From contig JAVTVY010045590.1 of the NCBI GenBank assembly GCA_036873755.1, forward strand, positions 1 to 64,000: a stretch of DNA of 64,000 bases, in the 5' to 3' direction. This document shows, in pieces, positions 43,528-52,890 of the stretch. The number at the start of each line of letters is the position of its first letter. Within the stretch, counting starts at the first letter, position 1. Under the pieces are notes generated by a model. That model saw only the letters and a list, made by a program, of their open reading frames with translations. It ran no database searches and was not told where the DNA came from. Source of the stretch: Hanleya hanleyi. Lineage: Eukaryota; Mollusca; Polyplacophora; Lepidopleurida; Hanleyidae. Position numbers and translations under genes: made by a program.

Positions 43528-43978
43528 CATCTTAGATCTTAAGGGCATTTCACGTTTCACTTAACACTACCCTTAGATTCTCGCTGTGATTCGGCATGTA
43601 TTTCACACGGCGCCATCTATCTAGAGGGAGATAATCCAGTTCGAAAGTTGTTCCCAAAGCATGAGGTCAAATGTCGGTCCCACAAACGGCCTAACATATT
43701 TGAAAACAAAATAAAATCGGCGGCAGGCCACAGGAAAATGATATGCTTTTTATTTTGTGATGGGGACACTTCGAGGCCCACCATGGGATCATTTCAATCG
43801 ATCGCTTTCTGGAGGTGTGTCTTAGTTGTATGAATGTGATTGCACCGATGTCCGATGTAACGGGACCAGTCGGATGTGACCATTTGGGAAACGCCCTATT
43901 ACACTCAGATAGCACCCGTTACCGCATGGCTACGGGCAGAAGTTTCTACGTATGATCGTTCCATGCGTTCGGATGATG
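43528..43978. mobile_element. 451-bp non-autonomous insertion in GPCR TM7
   Basis: Flanked by TCTGAAGCT at 43,519-43,527 and 43,979-43,987. The homologous receptor at 62,480 lacks the insertion. No clear terminal inverted repeat was found. An 8-9-bp duplication would suit a hAT-like or similar MITE. Confidence 0.65.
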
Positions 43979-44754
43979 TCTGAAGCTATGATTGCCACCG
44001 CTATGAATTCTACTGTGCCTGGATTTTGGCCAAAGCTCGTAATCAAAAAGCTGACCTGAATGGGTAGCCAACAAATTACAAATACGCCGACGACAACCAC
44101 GACCATCCGTGTGATCTTTCGGTTAACTCTTTCCGTAGGGCACATGCGCTCAACTGTGCAGGCTGCCCCGGGTAATGATGCAACTTTACGATGCAGTCGT
44201 TTCAGTATGAGTCCATACAGTACACAAAAAATCACCAGAGGGATAAAAAATCCAAACGCAAAGAGGAATCCATGAAATGTTTTCCCCGTGTATCTTGTTG
44301 TATCTTGGTACCGGGGAGTATTGATACAAACTGCACTGTTCTCACCCTTGTAGACGTAATCCATTTTGTCATACTGTACCAGAAGTGGTATGTTGGTCAG
44401 TAGAATAATGACCCAGGTAATGATAATGAGGATGTATGTATTTCTCTCTGTGAACAGGGTCACTGAGCGGAGAGCGTGAAGTACCGCGTAGTAGCGCACC
44501 AAAGCCATCAGAACAAGGGTGTAAACGCTAGCATAAGCGCACACATAAATCATCAAATTGACTAATTTGCACCAAATAAACCCAAACGACCAAACTGGAC
44601 TGGCGTAAATTGTAGCCGTACACGGAACAGATATTATTACGAAAAAGAGATCAGCCACTGCCAAACTCAAAGCAAGAATGTTCGTCGTACTTCGCATCTG
44701 TTTGTCGGATAACACAACCACTATCACTAAAAGGTTCCCGATCAGACCGATGAG

Positions 44755-44760
44755 AACGAT
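44755..44760. repeat. Target-site duplication AACGAT, left
   Basis: Directly precedes the left terminus of copy 2. The partner is at 58,953-58,958. Confidence 0.92.
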
Positions 44761-45960
44761 AGTAGTAGGGTAAACCTCAATTGAGCCTCATTTCACCCGG
44801 ATGTAGTGACGTCACGGGGAGGATTGAGGAGGAACTAGTGGCGCCATCTGTACACATTGGTGGCAAAAACCCGCACCAGGGGGAGACAACTCGATCTGCA
44901 TATTGGCGGCCTGTGGGTGGTGGTGGTGGGTTCAAAATGGCGGCCTGTGGGTGGTGGTGGTGGGTTCAAAATGGCGGCCTGTGGGTGGTGGTGGTGGGTT
45001 CAAAATGGCGGCCTGTGGGTGGTGGTGGTGGGTTCAAAATGGCGGCTGTGGGTGGTGGTGGTGGGTTCAAAATGGCGGCGCAAAATGGCGAGCAAACGAG
45101 GCGGTGGGGAGGTCACGGGGAGAAAAAACCCTCACATTACCCTCAAAAAACCCTCTAAGCCATATAATAATAATAAACATAATCTATAGGTGTTGTACCA
45201 TGTTAATAGGATCAGTCTAGCATCTGTACCACCCTAGGGTCGAGCGTTTATTGTCCCGTGTATCTCCGCAGAAAATCAACAAACAAAATGGCGGCTCCAG
45301 GATGGTGTGGGGACGCCCTTTCCACATCACGGCGTCGATCATAGCGCCATCTGCACACACTGACGCAAGGGAGACAACTCGTGTGGCCCAAGGGTATGGA
45401 AATAGCCGTTTTGGAGCTAGGGGAGTTACTACTGGTCCAGTGGGGTCGAGTGATGTATCAATGTGAAGCCTAGGTGAGGGGGCATCTGATGGGCTGGGTG
45501 TGGGGTTGAACTAGCGTCATTCTGCGCATGCGCGGTGGCCCAAGGGTATGGAAATAGCCGTTTTGGAGCTAGGGGAGTTACTACTGGTCCGATGGGGTCG
45601 AGTGATGTATCCAAGTGAAGCCTATGTGAGGGGGCTTCTGATGGGCTGGGTGTGGGGTTGAACTAGCGTCATTCTGCGCATGCGCGGTGGCCCAAGGGTA
45701 TGGAAATAGCCGTTTTGGAGCTAGGGGAGTTACTCATGGTCCAATGGGGTCGAGTGATGTATCAATGTGAAGCCTATGTGAGGGGGCATCTGATGGGCTG
45801 GGTGTGGGGTTGAACTAGCGTCATTCTGCGCATGCGCGGTGGCCCAAGGGTATGAAAATAGCCGTGTTGGAGCTAGGGGAGCTACTCATGGTCGAATGGG
45901 GTCGAGTGAGGTATCCAAGTGAAGCTTAGGTGAAGGGGCATCTCCCTGGACTAGTGGGTT
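44761..45960. repeat. Left terminal inverted repeat of copy 2
   Basis: The first about 170 bp match the right end with about one difference. It carries a CRE GTGACGTCAC (44,806-44,815) and five tandem 34-bp units with TTCAAAATGGCGGCCTG (44,909-45,080; YY1-type AAAATGGCGGC). Then come three to four NRF-1 units that correspond to 57,780-58,370. Confidence 0.88.
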
Positions 45961-46640
45961 GAACTAGCGTCATTCTGCGCATGCGCGGTGGCCCAAGGGT
46001 ATGAAAATAGCCGTGTTGGCATGTAGGGGAGTTACTAATGGTCCAATGGGGTCGAGTGAGGTATCAAAGTGAAGCCTAGGTGAAGGGGCATCTGATGGGT
46101 TGGGTGTGCGGTAGGAATATCATTCTGCGCATGCGCAGATGCAATGCGGAGCTCTCGTCCAATCAGAAGCGAGTATTTCAAATCCGCCACGGAGCTCTCG
46201 TCCAATCAGAAGCGAGTATTTTGATCCGGTGCATTATGGGACATATCCAAGATGGCGGCACGTGTGTTCAAGATGGCGGCACATCCGGTGTCGAAAACTG
46301 GCCATTTCTGTCGGGATGTGGTCACCTAGTGTCGAAAACTGGACCCTGTATGGGTCCCGCTCTACGTTTTGGAGCTAGGGGAGCCACGAATGGTCCAATG
46401 GGGTCGAGTGAGGTATCAAAGTGAAGCATTCGTGAAGGGGCATCTGATGGGCTGGGTGTGGGGTTGAACTAGCGGCATTCTGCGCATGCGCAGTCTGGCC
46501 GTAGTATAGAAATAGACGTGTTGGGGTGTAGGTGGGCCCCTAGTGGGTCGATGGGATCGAGTGAGGTATCCATGTAAAGCCTAGGTGAGGGAGTTACACT
46601 AGGGTGTCGTTTCCATTCTGCTGCGCAGGTCACGTGGGAG
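45380..46640. repeat. NRF-1-motif array, left side of copy 2
   Basis: Reverse-oriented units of about 152 bp with TGCGCATGCGC at about 45,522, 45,674, 45,827, 45,978, 46,127 and 46,484. The block 46,130-46,370 adds two AAGATGGCGGC YY1 motifs (46,249, 46,270) and duplicated TCCAATCAGAAGCGAGTATT. Confidence 0.88.
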
Positions 46641-47690
46641 TTGTGACGTCACTTCCGGGTTTTTCACTAAAACTACCTCCAAACATAGAAGAGTTCCAAT
46701 GTTGACTTAGACGTCCGTATGTTCAACCGCCGGGGTGTTTTCCCGCCGCGGCTCGCCCCGGCCCCCCAGCGCGAGCGCGCGCGCGGGTTCTCCGGAAGTG
46801 CGCGTCATCCCCGGCAGTGCGCGCGCGCGGACGCATGTCAGGTCAAATGGTCACCTCCAGGTCAAACGGTCCAATGTCCAATGAGACAATGTTGCGGCAT
46901 CGCTATAGTCAGAGCTTGAACCCCAAAAAGGGGATAGTAAATGAACCTGGGAAGGATGGGCAGGTCCATTTGGACCAATCAGCGGTCGAGAAAAAAGAGC
47001 CAATCAGCGGTCGAGAAAAAGAACCAATCAGCGGTCGAACAATCAGCCAATCGAATTGGGGTACTCACGGTGTGCTTTCGCTGACGTCCGCGCCTACATC
47101 TGGGTTCTTGTACACCCGGGTAATGTTTTCTGGACATGGATGGGTTACCTTTGGCTCCATTCTAGGCCACTGATTGGCTAATACGGTGTTCAAAGCCAGT
47201 TTCATGCATTATGCTCATAGAACTTATAGTAATAATCTATACGTGTTGGACGAGTCTCTTCACTCACCGTATACACGTACCTCAATGAAATGCCCGCTCC
47301 AAACCTAGACCAAAAACACGTACTTGGTCTGTAGGCTGATTTCATTGGCTCTCTATTTTTACTATAGTGCTCTTGCATTCTAACCTTGATGGGTTACCTA
47401 GAACTTATAGTCATCAACATAATCTATACGTGTTGGACGAGTCTTCACTCACCGTATACACGCACCTCAATGAAATGCCCGCTCCAAACCTAGACCAAAA
47501 ACACGTACTTGGTCTGTGGGCTGATTTCATTGGCTCTCTATTTTTACTATAGTGCTCTTGCATTCTAACCTTGATGGGTTACATTTTGGCCCCATCCTAC
47601 ACCACTGATTTCAGTTTCACTGAATCTCCACATTGGGCATTGATGCATTATGAATAAAACACACAAGACAGGGTTTTTTGGTGAGATCTC
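46641..47690. other. Non-coding inner left region of copy 2
   Basis: A CpG-rich segment (46,735-46,840) lies beside a TTCCGGAAGTG-type ETS site. There are three tandem CCAATCAGCGGTCGA units (46,974-47,040) and a 178-bp direct duplication (47,219-47,395 and 47,397-47,580). No gene. Confidence 0.65.
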
Positions 47691-47697
47691 ATTTTTT

Positions 47698-47703
47698 TTT
47701 ATT
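47698..47703 (-). terminator. Polyadenylation signal AATAAA of the capsid-protease block
   Basis: Minus-strand AATAAA about 160 bp beyond the protease stop, after the AAGCCCAGAACAAGG minisatellite (47,745-47,885). The same arrangement follows the protease copies near 33,137 and 37,825. Confidence 0.6.
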
Positions 47704-47860
47704 CAGTGAACAACAACAACGTGAGAACAACCACGTGAAAACTGAAGCCCAGAACAAGGGGCTTGTAATTAACTGAAGCCCAGAACAAGGGGCTTGCACA
47801 TTGAAGCCCAGAACAAGGGGCTTGTAAACTTAAGCCCAGAACAAGGGGCTTGTCATTAAC

Positions 47861-48334
47861 TTAAGCCCAGAACGGGGCTTGTACATTGAAATGATGGGCG
47901 GCCCAGTCATAGACGAGTACATCGCGGTCCTCGGCCTGGGGGTACTCGTCAAACATCTGTACGATAGTAGATAAGGGTCTTCCCCGGCATCGATGGTACA
48001 GGTAAAACAAGCAATATTGTCCGCACACGCCACTGGTCAGGCTTTGCAACGTTTGACTGTTCCAAGACCACGTCTCTGTGCCTTGATCCATGAAGTCTGT
48101 TAAATCGGGATGGAGGGGTGGCAGGCCGTACGGGTCAAAGTATTCGCCCTGCTGTTCTGTCAAGTACACGGCCACCCAGTGTTCACCGGGTCGATCCATC
48201 GGGTCCGTATTGAGAACGTAAGCAGCAGGATACATACGGTCTAATGGGAACACATCTCGGCCGAACACCCCTTGAAAGACCATACGTGTCCCTGGGTCAT
48301 TCTTCAGCACGGTGGTTATCTGGTCTGTATCCAT
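47861..48334 (-). CDS. Adenain-like maturation cysteine protease (copy 2)
   Basis: 157 residues from MDTDQITTVLKND. I choose this start because TAACATG links it to the capsid stop 1 bp upstream. Active-site segments occur in the order of adenovirus protease and Ulp1: EHWVAVYL (His), FDPYGLPP (Asp/Pro-Tyr-Gly), WSWNSQTLQ (Gln) and GVCGQYCLFYL (Cys). It would cleave capsid and core precursors during virion maturation. The frame is intact. It is the last gene of the leftward block. Confidence 0.88.
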   Translation of the reverse strand: MDTDQITTVLKNDPGTRMVFQGVFGRDVFPLDRMYPAAYVLNTDPMDRPGEHWVAVYLTEQQGEYFDPYGLPPLHPDLTDFMDQGTETWSWNSQTLQSLTSGVCGQYCLFYLYHRCRGRPLSTIVQMFDEYPQAEDRDVLVYDWAAHHFNVQAPFWA

Positions 48335-48335
48335 G

Positions 48336-49646
48336 TTAGGTGGAGAAGTCACACAGCACGTTGCGCGCTTTGTCCACTTGAATGATGTTGTCAAACTCGG
48401 CGTAGCAGATCACATTGACGGTGGTCGCCAGGGCTCGTGCAAAGTGGATTTCCAACCGTAAGTTGCCTTGCTTGGCCAGGGCCAGCTGATGGTCGTTCTC
48501 TAAGGTGGGGGTTAGATCGAAACAGAACAACGTGTATCCGTTCGCGTAGTCCTCCCGACTGATCATATTCCCTTCGTCCTGGTTGATTTGACCGGTGGCT
48601 GTAAACAGGCTCTGATAGGCTCGAATGAAATTCCTCCGCCCAAAGTTCGGTGTTAAGGCCGTGGCTGGCACCTGTTGTCCATCCACATGCAGGGCCACAA
48701 AATTGATGCCGAAATGTTGAAAGTCAAACGGATTCTCTGGGTAGGCTCCGCTGAAACTGGTATTTTCCACACAGGCCAGGATCAATCGCTTGGGTAGTTC
48801 CCCCAGGAACAGGTTTTCTTTGTTGGCGCCCACATTTCCAGCAGGCACAGAGAACACTTTGGTTTGCACACGTCGGATAGGGTACTGGGCTGGTTTTGTT
48901 TCCAAGGCTTTCATGTGTCCCAATTGAACGGCTGGATTCGGTTTCACTTTTCGGACATACAGGACTGCGTCTTGGATGACAATCTTATAGTCCGCTGCAT
49001 GCCCCTCTACGTTAGTGGCCATCAAGGCGAAGGTCGGAGGCGCCCGTATCAGTCGGATTTTGATGGGGATCTTGTTCAAGAGGTACCGGTCTTGCATGAA
49101 CATGTCTGCGTGCAGTCGACCCATCATATCCACCGAGGCACTGTTCGCAGTGAAAGCCTTCCGTTTGTTATATCCCCCATTGTCCACCGTGTCCATGTGC
49201 TCGGGCGTGTCCTTGTAGAATAAAGCGGTTGTCAGCTGAGATTTTTTAGCCTCTCGGCCATACGACAACAGTGTCTCGATGTAGGCTCGATAGGGGTACG
49301 TGTTGGTGGAGTCACTGATGAGTTTGTCGCTGAGAAAAATATCCACCTGCTGAAACATCGAGTGCAGCCAGAGATTCGTCGGGCCCACCGTTGCTTGGTC
49401 AACGATTCTGGTGCCAGCTCCATTGACCACCTTGGCTTTCACATACAAGTATGTATGGGCTAAATCCACATAGGCCGTATCCGCATTACTGATGGTGAAC
49501 TCGATGGGCCCGGTTTCGTTGATGCTGGAGAGCGGGAGATGCTCCACCCATAATCCTTGTTCGACACTGGTCTGTGTGGGCGGCACGGTCCACAAATCAA
49601 ATTCACTGTTGGTGGAGGGGCAGGACTCGGCGTGGATCAAGGACAT
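48336..49646 (-). CDS. Double-jelly-roll major capsid protein (copy 2)
   Basis: 436 residues, MSLIHAESCPSTNSEFD. Strand-rich motifs usual for Polinton-type capsid proteins are present: YVDLAHTYLYVKAKV, LWLHSMFQQVDIFLSDK, LLNKIPIKIRLIR, YTLFCFDLTPT and RLEIHFARAL. I associate it with the animal F54H12.2-like protein set, from memory. It starts 3 bp after the basic-protein stop and is followed after 1 bp by the protease. No frameshift or stop. It is the full-length reference for the damaged copies at 32,280 and 36,120. Confidence 0.85.
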   Translation of the reverse strand: MSLIHAESCPSTNSEFDLWTVPPTQTSVEQGLWVEHLPLSSINETGPIEFTISNADTAYVDLAHTYLYVKAKVVNGAGTRIVDQATVGPTNLWLHSMFQQVDIFLSDKLISDSTNTYPYRAYIETLLSYGREAKKSQLTTALFYKDTPEHMDTVDNGGYNKRKAFTANSASVDMMGRLHADMFMQDRYLLNKIPIKIRLIRAPPTFALMATNVEGHAADYKIVIQDAVLYVRKVKPNPAVQLGHMKALETKPAQYPIRRVQTKVFSVPAGNVGANKENLFLGELPKRLILACVENTSFSGAYPENPFDFQHFGINFVALHVDGQQVPATALTPNFGRRNFIRAYQSLFTATGQINQDEGNMISREDYANGYTLFCFDLTPTLENDHQLALAKQGNLRLEIHFARALATTVNVICYAEFDNIIQVDKARNVLCDFST

Positions 49647-49649
49647 GTT

Positions 49650-50057
49650 TTAAGAAAAGATATCCTTTGTCTTCTTCGATGTGCGTCGTCGCTGGGTCGG
49701 TCGTCGACTGGTGCGTGGTCTCGGTGGGGCAGCTCTTTTATTCCCTACGGTGCGTTGTGCTTTGGCCACCAAGACGCCTCCCGCTTCTTTGGCCCGCCGT
49801 TTCAAGGATTCTTTGGGTGCCGTACCCCCCAAGACATCACCGGCCACTTGCAGTCCACTGCGTACCGCTTGTTTGCCGATTGCTTTCACCCCACGCGTCA
49901 CCAAGGGCAGGAACGTTTTCACAATGCTGCCGAGTATGTTCCCCAGTCCATGTCCTCGTTGCATGCGTGCACCGCTAAAGACCGGAAAGCCACCCCCGGC
50001 CTGTTGGGCATAATAGTCGGCATAGCTGCGTGCATCGCACTCGTAAGGTACTTTCAT
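49650..50057 (-). CDS. Basic core-like (adenovirus pX/pVI-type) protein (copy 2)
   Basis: 135 residues, MKVPYECDARSYADYY. There is a Gly-rich N-terminus, a hydrophobic amphipathic centre (LGNILGSIVKTFLPLVTRG) and a strongly basic tail (RPRTSRRPTQRRRTSKK). This matches the precursor layout of small core or membrane-lytic proteins in adenovirus-like capsids, and GGG segments could be protease sites. Its ATG overlaps the penton stop in TAATG. Assignment is by composition and gene order. Confidence 0.65.
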   Translation of the reverse strand: MKVPYECDARSYADYYAQQAGGGFPVFSGARMQRGHGLGNILGSIVKTFLPLVTRGVKAIGKQAVRSGLQVAGDVLGGTAPKESLKRRAKEAGGVLVAKAQRTVGNKRAAPPRPRTSRRPTQRRRTSKKTKDIFS

Positions 50058-50845
50058 TATGCAAAGTGGGGAGCACGTGCTTGTCGAAAATGAAGTGTCA
50101 GCACCACTTTTCCTCGTTCGAATGCCACCGGTCGTCCCGTGTCATCTCTTATATCCACCGTGATCGTGTTGATGTCAGTTTGTCGTACGGGCAAGTAGAG
50201 CATGTGGGTGAAACTGTGGGTGACTTGACCTCCATACGTCTTTTTAATGGGGACCACCCGTAACAGAGGTGTGTTGATATCGCCCACGATGTGGTTGTCC
50301 ACCACGTCCGAGTAGACGTAGAGTCCGTACATACCCGACTTCATATCCATCGGCATCTCGCCATGGTGTTCGGTGGGACCAGCGAACGTCTTTAGATCGA
50401 AACCCAGCATTTGCTGTAGGATAGGACTCAGTACGACACTCGCCTTGCCGGTGACGATAAGCTCTGCCTTGTCGTTGTGTGCGTTGTAATCGAAGTCCAC
50501 GTGATTCTTGAAGGGATAGGCTTTGATGGGTTTTGAAGTATTCGTCACCTCCCGTAGAGCCTTATAATGCAACAGTCTTGACAGCCCACCCATGAACTCT
50601 TTGGGGGTATCGTATTGGCCTTCGGCCAGGGTGAGTCGGGTGTTTTTGCCTTCGTAGGTCACCTCGTACCAGACTTCATTGGCTCGCACGTTGTACCATG
50701 AGTAAGGGTATTGGATATCCACGAGGCCACATTCCCAGCGTCCAGGTAAATGCAACGGTTGCGGTAACTGGGTGACGTACTTGGCCACGGTGTTGTCAGG
50801 AAACACATCCAGCGAACTGTTACTGGGTAGGGTGAGGTAAAACAT
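50057..50845 (-). CDS. Penton-like minor capsid protein (copy 2)
   Basis: 262 residues, MFYLTLPSNSSLDVFPDN. The N-terminal arm (TVAKYVTQLPQPLHLPG) leads to WECGLVDIQYPYSWYNV and alternating strands; the C-terminal part (MLYLPVRQTDINTITVDIRDD) suits a single jelly roll. It is the expected vertex protein partner of the capsid gene and lies two genes upstream of it, sharing TAATG with the basic-protein gene. Intact. Confidence 0.72.
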   Translation of the reverse strand: MFYLTLPSNSSLDVFPDNTVAKYVTQLPQPLHLPGRWECGLVDIQYPYSWYNVRANEVWYEVTYEGKNTRLTLAEGQYDTPKEFMGGLSRLLHYKALREVTNTSKPIKAYPFKNHVDFDYNAHNDKAELIVTGKASVVLSPILQQMLGFDLKTFAGPTEHHGEMPMDMKSGMYGLYVYSDVVDNHIVGDINTPLLRVVPIKKTYGGQVTHSFTHMLYLPVRQTDINTITVDIRDDTGRPVAFERGKVVLTLHFRQARAPHFA

Positions 50846-50878
50846 GGCGACTGAGCTGTCCTGCTGCTGCTGTTGGTT

Positions 50879-51745
50879 TTAATAGGTGTTCCAGGCCTTG
50901 GGCGGTTGTGTCCGGCGTCGTGTTCGTCGCGTTGACTTGCTACGTGTCACGGCTCTGGAGATGTGGGGTGTCCTGATCGAGGGTGGTTTTTTAAAGGTCT
51001 GAAAAGAAGGTGCCCGTTGTGGTGGTGGTGGAGTTTTGGGGGGTGACTCCGGTTCCCAGTCGGCTTCCCAAGAAGGTTGTGGTGAGAGTCGTGGTGCACG
51101 AGTCGGTGAGTCACGCTGCATAAAGGCCCAGCGGTGGGGGTTCCCCACCAATTCCTGTGGTACATGCATGTCTTTCAAGCCTTGAGCGAAGACCTCCCAT
51201 CCTCGAGGATCCGTGTGCGACCTGCGTTGACGCATCAGATCATTCACTAAATCCGTCATGTGGGTCCCCGGGACCACCTGATTCTGTACCAGGAGTTCGC
51301 CTTTATCATTCCAAGTCATGTTAGGATTCTGTTTCATCCGTTGTAATACCAGGCCAGCTTGTTTCTTGAACGATGCAGGTACACTCTTCAGCACTTCGTC
51401 TTCCACCCACTGTGGGGCTGTGGGTGGTACCCCCGGTAATGGCGGCTGTTGGAACGGTGCTGAGGTCGGCGGTCTGTCACGTGGTGGTGGTGGTGGTGGT
51501 GGTGGTGGTGCTGTTGCTGGGGTAGAGAGGGTTTTGTATTGGTCCATGAACGTCATGTACCGTTGAAGCGTCTCATTGTACCGTTGTACTTTCTCACTGT
51601 CGCTTAACCCCGGTCTCTGTAAGATCTGTTGCATCTCTCCATCGAGGGTGTTTATGGTCTTCACCGTAGGTGGGACAGGGTAGGGTGATTGGAGGTTTTG
51701 CAGGAACCGTGGTTCGACGAGGACCATTTTTTTCGTGTGGTTCAT
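50879..51745 (-). CDS. Proline-rich accessory structural protein, 288 residues (copy 2)
   Basis: MNHTKKMVLVEPRFLQNL. A helical N-terminal domain (LDGEMQQILQRPGLSDSEKV) is followed by a polyproline run (residues about 77-90), a second helical region (KSVPASFKKQAGLVLQRM) and a basic Pro/Arg-rich tail. Start and preceding stop overlap as ATGA, suggesting coupled translation with the upstream small protein. The frame is intact. A scaffold or internal capsid role is inferred from position only. Confidence 0.55.
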   Translation of the reverse strand: MNHTKKMVLVEPRFLQNLQSPYPVPPTVKTINTLDGEMQQILQRPGLSDSEKVQRYNETLQRYMTFMDQYKTLSTPATAPPPPPPPPPRDRPPTSAPFQQPPLPGVPPTAPQWVEDEVLKSVPASFKKQAGLVLQRMKQNPNMTWNDKGELLVQNQVVPGTHMTDLVNDLMRQRRSHTDPRGWEVFAQGLKDMHVPQELVGNPHRWAFMQRDSPTRAPRLSPQPSWEADWEPESPPKTPPPPQRAPSFQTFKKPPSIRTPHISRAVTRSKSTRRTRRRTQPPKAWNTY

Positions 51746-52083
51746 TGTCGGCCGAAGAGTCCACCCAATACTGGACCCAACACGGAAGCGGCCAACGGTG
51801 CTAAGATGGCCCCGAGAAAGCCGCCTTTCTGTAACACCTTTTTCTTTTGTGTTTGAGGGACCCGCTTGTGGACTAGGGTTCGGAGACCTGTCTTATGCTT
51901 GGCCAACTTGGTCTTCTGAGCCGGAGTCAGTGGTACGTTGCCTTTTAACAGGTTGTACCCGATCTCGCACAGACAGCGTACAAGGTCAGGGTCCGCACCG
52001 CGTACAATGGTTCGGACCAACTCGGGTGGGGCCGTCTTCAATACACGGAGCGTGGGAGCGTGCTTCCGTACTCGCGCAGACAT
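51742..52083 (-). CDS. Small protein with C-terminal Gly/Leu hydrophobic tail, 113 residues (copy 2)
   Basis: I start at MSARVRKHAPTLRVL (52,083), 35 bp behind an ATAAAAG box; an ATG nine bases upstream is possible. The N-terminal two thirds are basic and helical. The end, KKVLQKGGFLGAILAPL then ASVLGPVLGGLFG, is hydrophobic and glycine-rich, as in membrane-active virion peptides. I recall this tail in many invertebrate Polinton-like sets, unverified. It heads the tightly packed morphogenesis block. Confidence 0.55.
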   Translation of the reverse strand: MSARVRKHAPTLRVLKTAPPELVRTIVRGADPDLVRCLCEIGYNLLKGNVPLTPAQKTKLAKHKTGLRTLVHKRVPQTQKKKVLQKGGFLGAILAPLAASVLGPVLGGLFGRQ

Positions 52084-52117
52084 CCTGTACAACTAATGCT
52101 AGAACCCACAACTCTGC

Positions 52118-52124
52118 TCCTTTT
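52118..52124 (-). promoter_or_regulatory. TATA-like box ATAAAAG of morphogenesis block
   Basis: About 35 bp upstream of the start at 52,083. It is the only TATA-like element seen before the six close-packed genes to its left. Confidence 0.5.
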
Positions 52125-52234
52125 ATCTACCTCAGAGACAAAGTCAACCCTGCTGTGGTATTCATTCTTTTTATTATTCCCCATCATCAAACACACAGAC
52201 CCCAGCTGGGGGGCCCACTGTGGGTGTGTTTACA

Positions 52235-52843
52235 TTATTTTTGCAAGTACACGTGGTGGGCCTCTCCGGGAAAGATGCCGGTCCGTAGTCGAAGGTGGTC
52301 GGGGGTGGCTTGCTTGAGGTCGAAGAGCATATACCCGTGCTGAGGGGTTGTGGCATCTTTGAAGGCTTCCAACGCAAACGGTGTGCGGCCGGGATACATC
52401 TGTCTCGCCAGGTGCAGCAGTTGAGTGGTATCTCTCGGGTTTTTGAAGACCACCAGGTAGTGGGCATTTAAGCTAATATTCCGATGTTCTTTGTTTTTAC
52501 TGAACAGATTCTGCACAATGTAGATGATGCTGAGCCGTCGATGATGGCTGCCTTTGGTAAAGAGTTGGGTCACCCGCGCATCCGTCTCCGCCATGAGATC
52601 ATCCAGAACCACCAAGGTGTCGGGTTCCAAATCGGCCAGGTTGGGTAGGCCTTCCACGAACGTGATGTGGGGCATTGCTGCATACGCTTCCTGCCATTCT
52701 CCGTAACACCACACGACTCGGGCAATAGGTGGGGTGATCATGCTGTCGGCGTGTTGAAGGAGCCTCCTGACGAAGTGCGTTTTGGCGGAACCCGTCGGTC
52801 CTGCGATGACGCAAGTGAAGGGATGCTGCCACCCAGGGTCCAT
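52235..52843 (-). CDS. A32-type packaging ATPase (copy 2), altered Walker A
   Basis: 202 residues, MDPGWQHPFTCVIAGPTG. Walker A reads GPTGSAKT; copy 1 has GPTGSGKT, so a conserved glycine is replaced by alanine here. Walker B is DTLVVLDDLM, followed by a sensor-like IIYIVQNLF. It should drive DNA packaging, but the substitution may weaken nucleotide binding. A minus-strand AATAAA near 52,170 lies about 65 bp beyond the stop. The frame is otherwise intact. Confidence 0.82.
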   Translation of the reverse strand: MDPGWQHPFTCVIAGPTGSAKTHFVRRLLQHADSMITPPIARVVWCYGEWQEAYAAMPHITFVEGLPNLADLEPDTLVVLDDLMAETDARVTQLFTKGSHHRRLSIIYIVQNLFSKNKEHRNISLNAHYLVVFKNPRDTTQLLHLARQMYPGRTPFALEAFKDATTPQHGYMLFDLKQATPDHLRLRTGIFPGEAHHVYLQK

Positions 52844-52890
52844 GGTTCGAGGTGTATCCGTTGTCGTGGTAACCCGCTCTTGTAAATTTC

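Larger units (their letters stand above)
43391..44760 (-). pseudogene. Galanin/allatostatin-A-type GPCR, copy 1, main part
   Basis: TM1 end to TM6 reads without interruption: LSLAVADLFFVI (TM2), a TM3 ending LVRYYAVLHA where DRY is expected, TM4, TM5 and VFVICWLPIQV (TM6). Two insertions break it. Copy 2 of family B entered at 44,760/58,953, separating the first 27 codons. A 451-bp repeat (43,528-43,978) with a 9-bp duplication TCTGAAGCT split TM7; the TM7 and tail remnant is 43,391-43,527. Peptide receptor class is judged from the core pattern and is probable, not certain. DRY to VRY is unusual. Confidence 0.78.

Noticed and set aside
44857..45220. Gly/Trp/Val-rich frames over the GGTGGTGG units
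   Set aside because: They arise from 34-bp tandem units in a terminal repeat.
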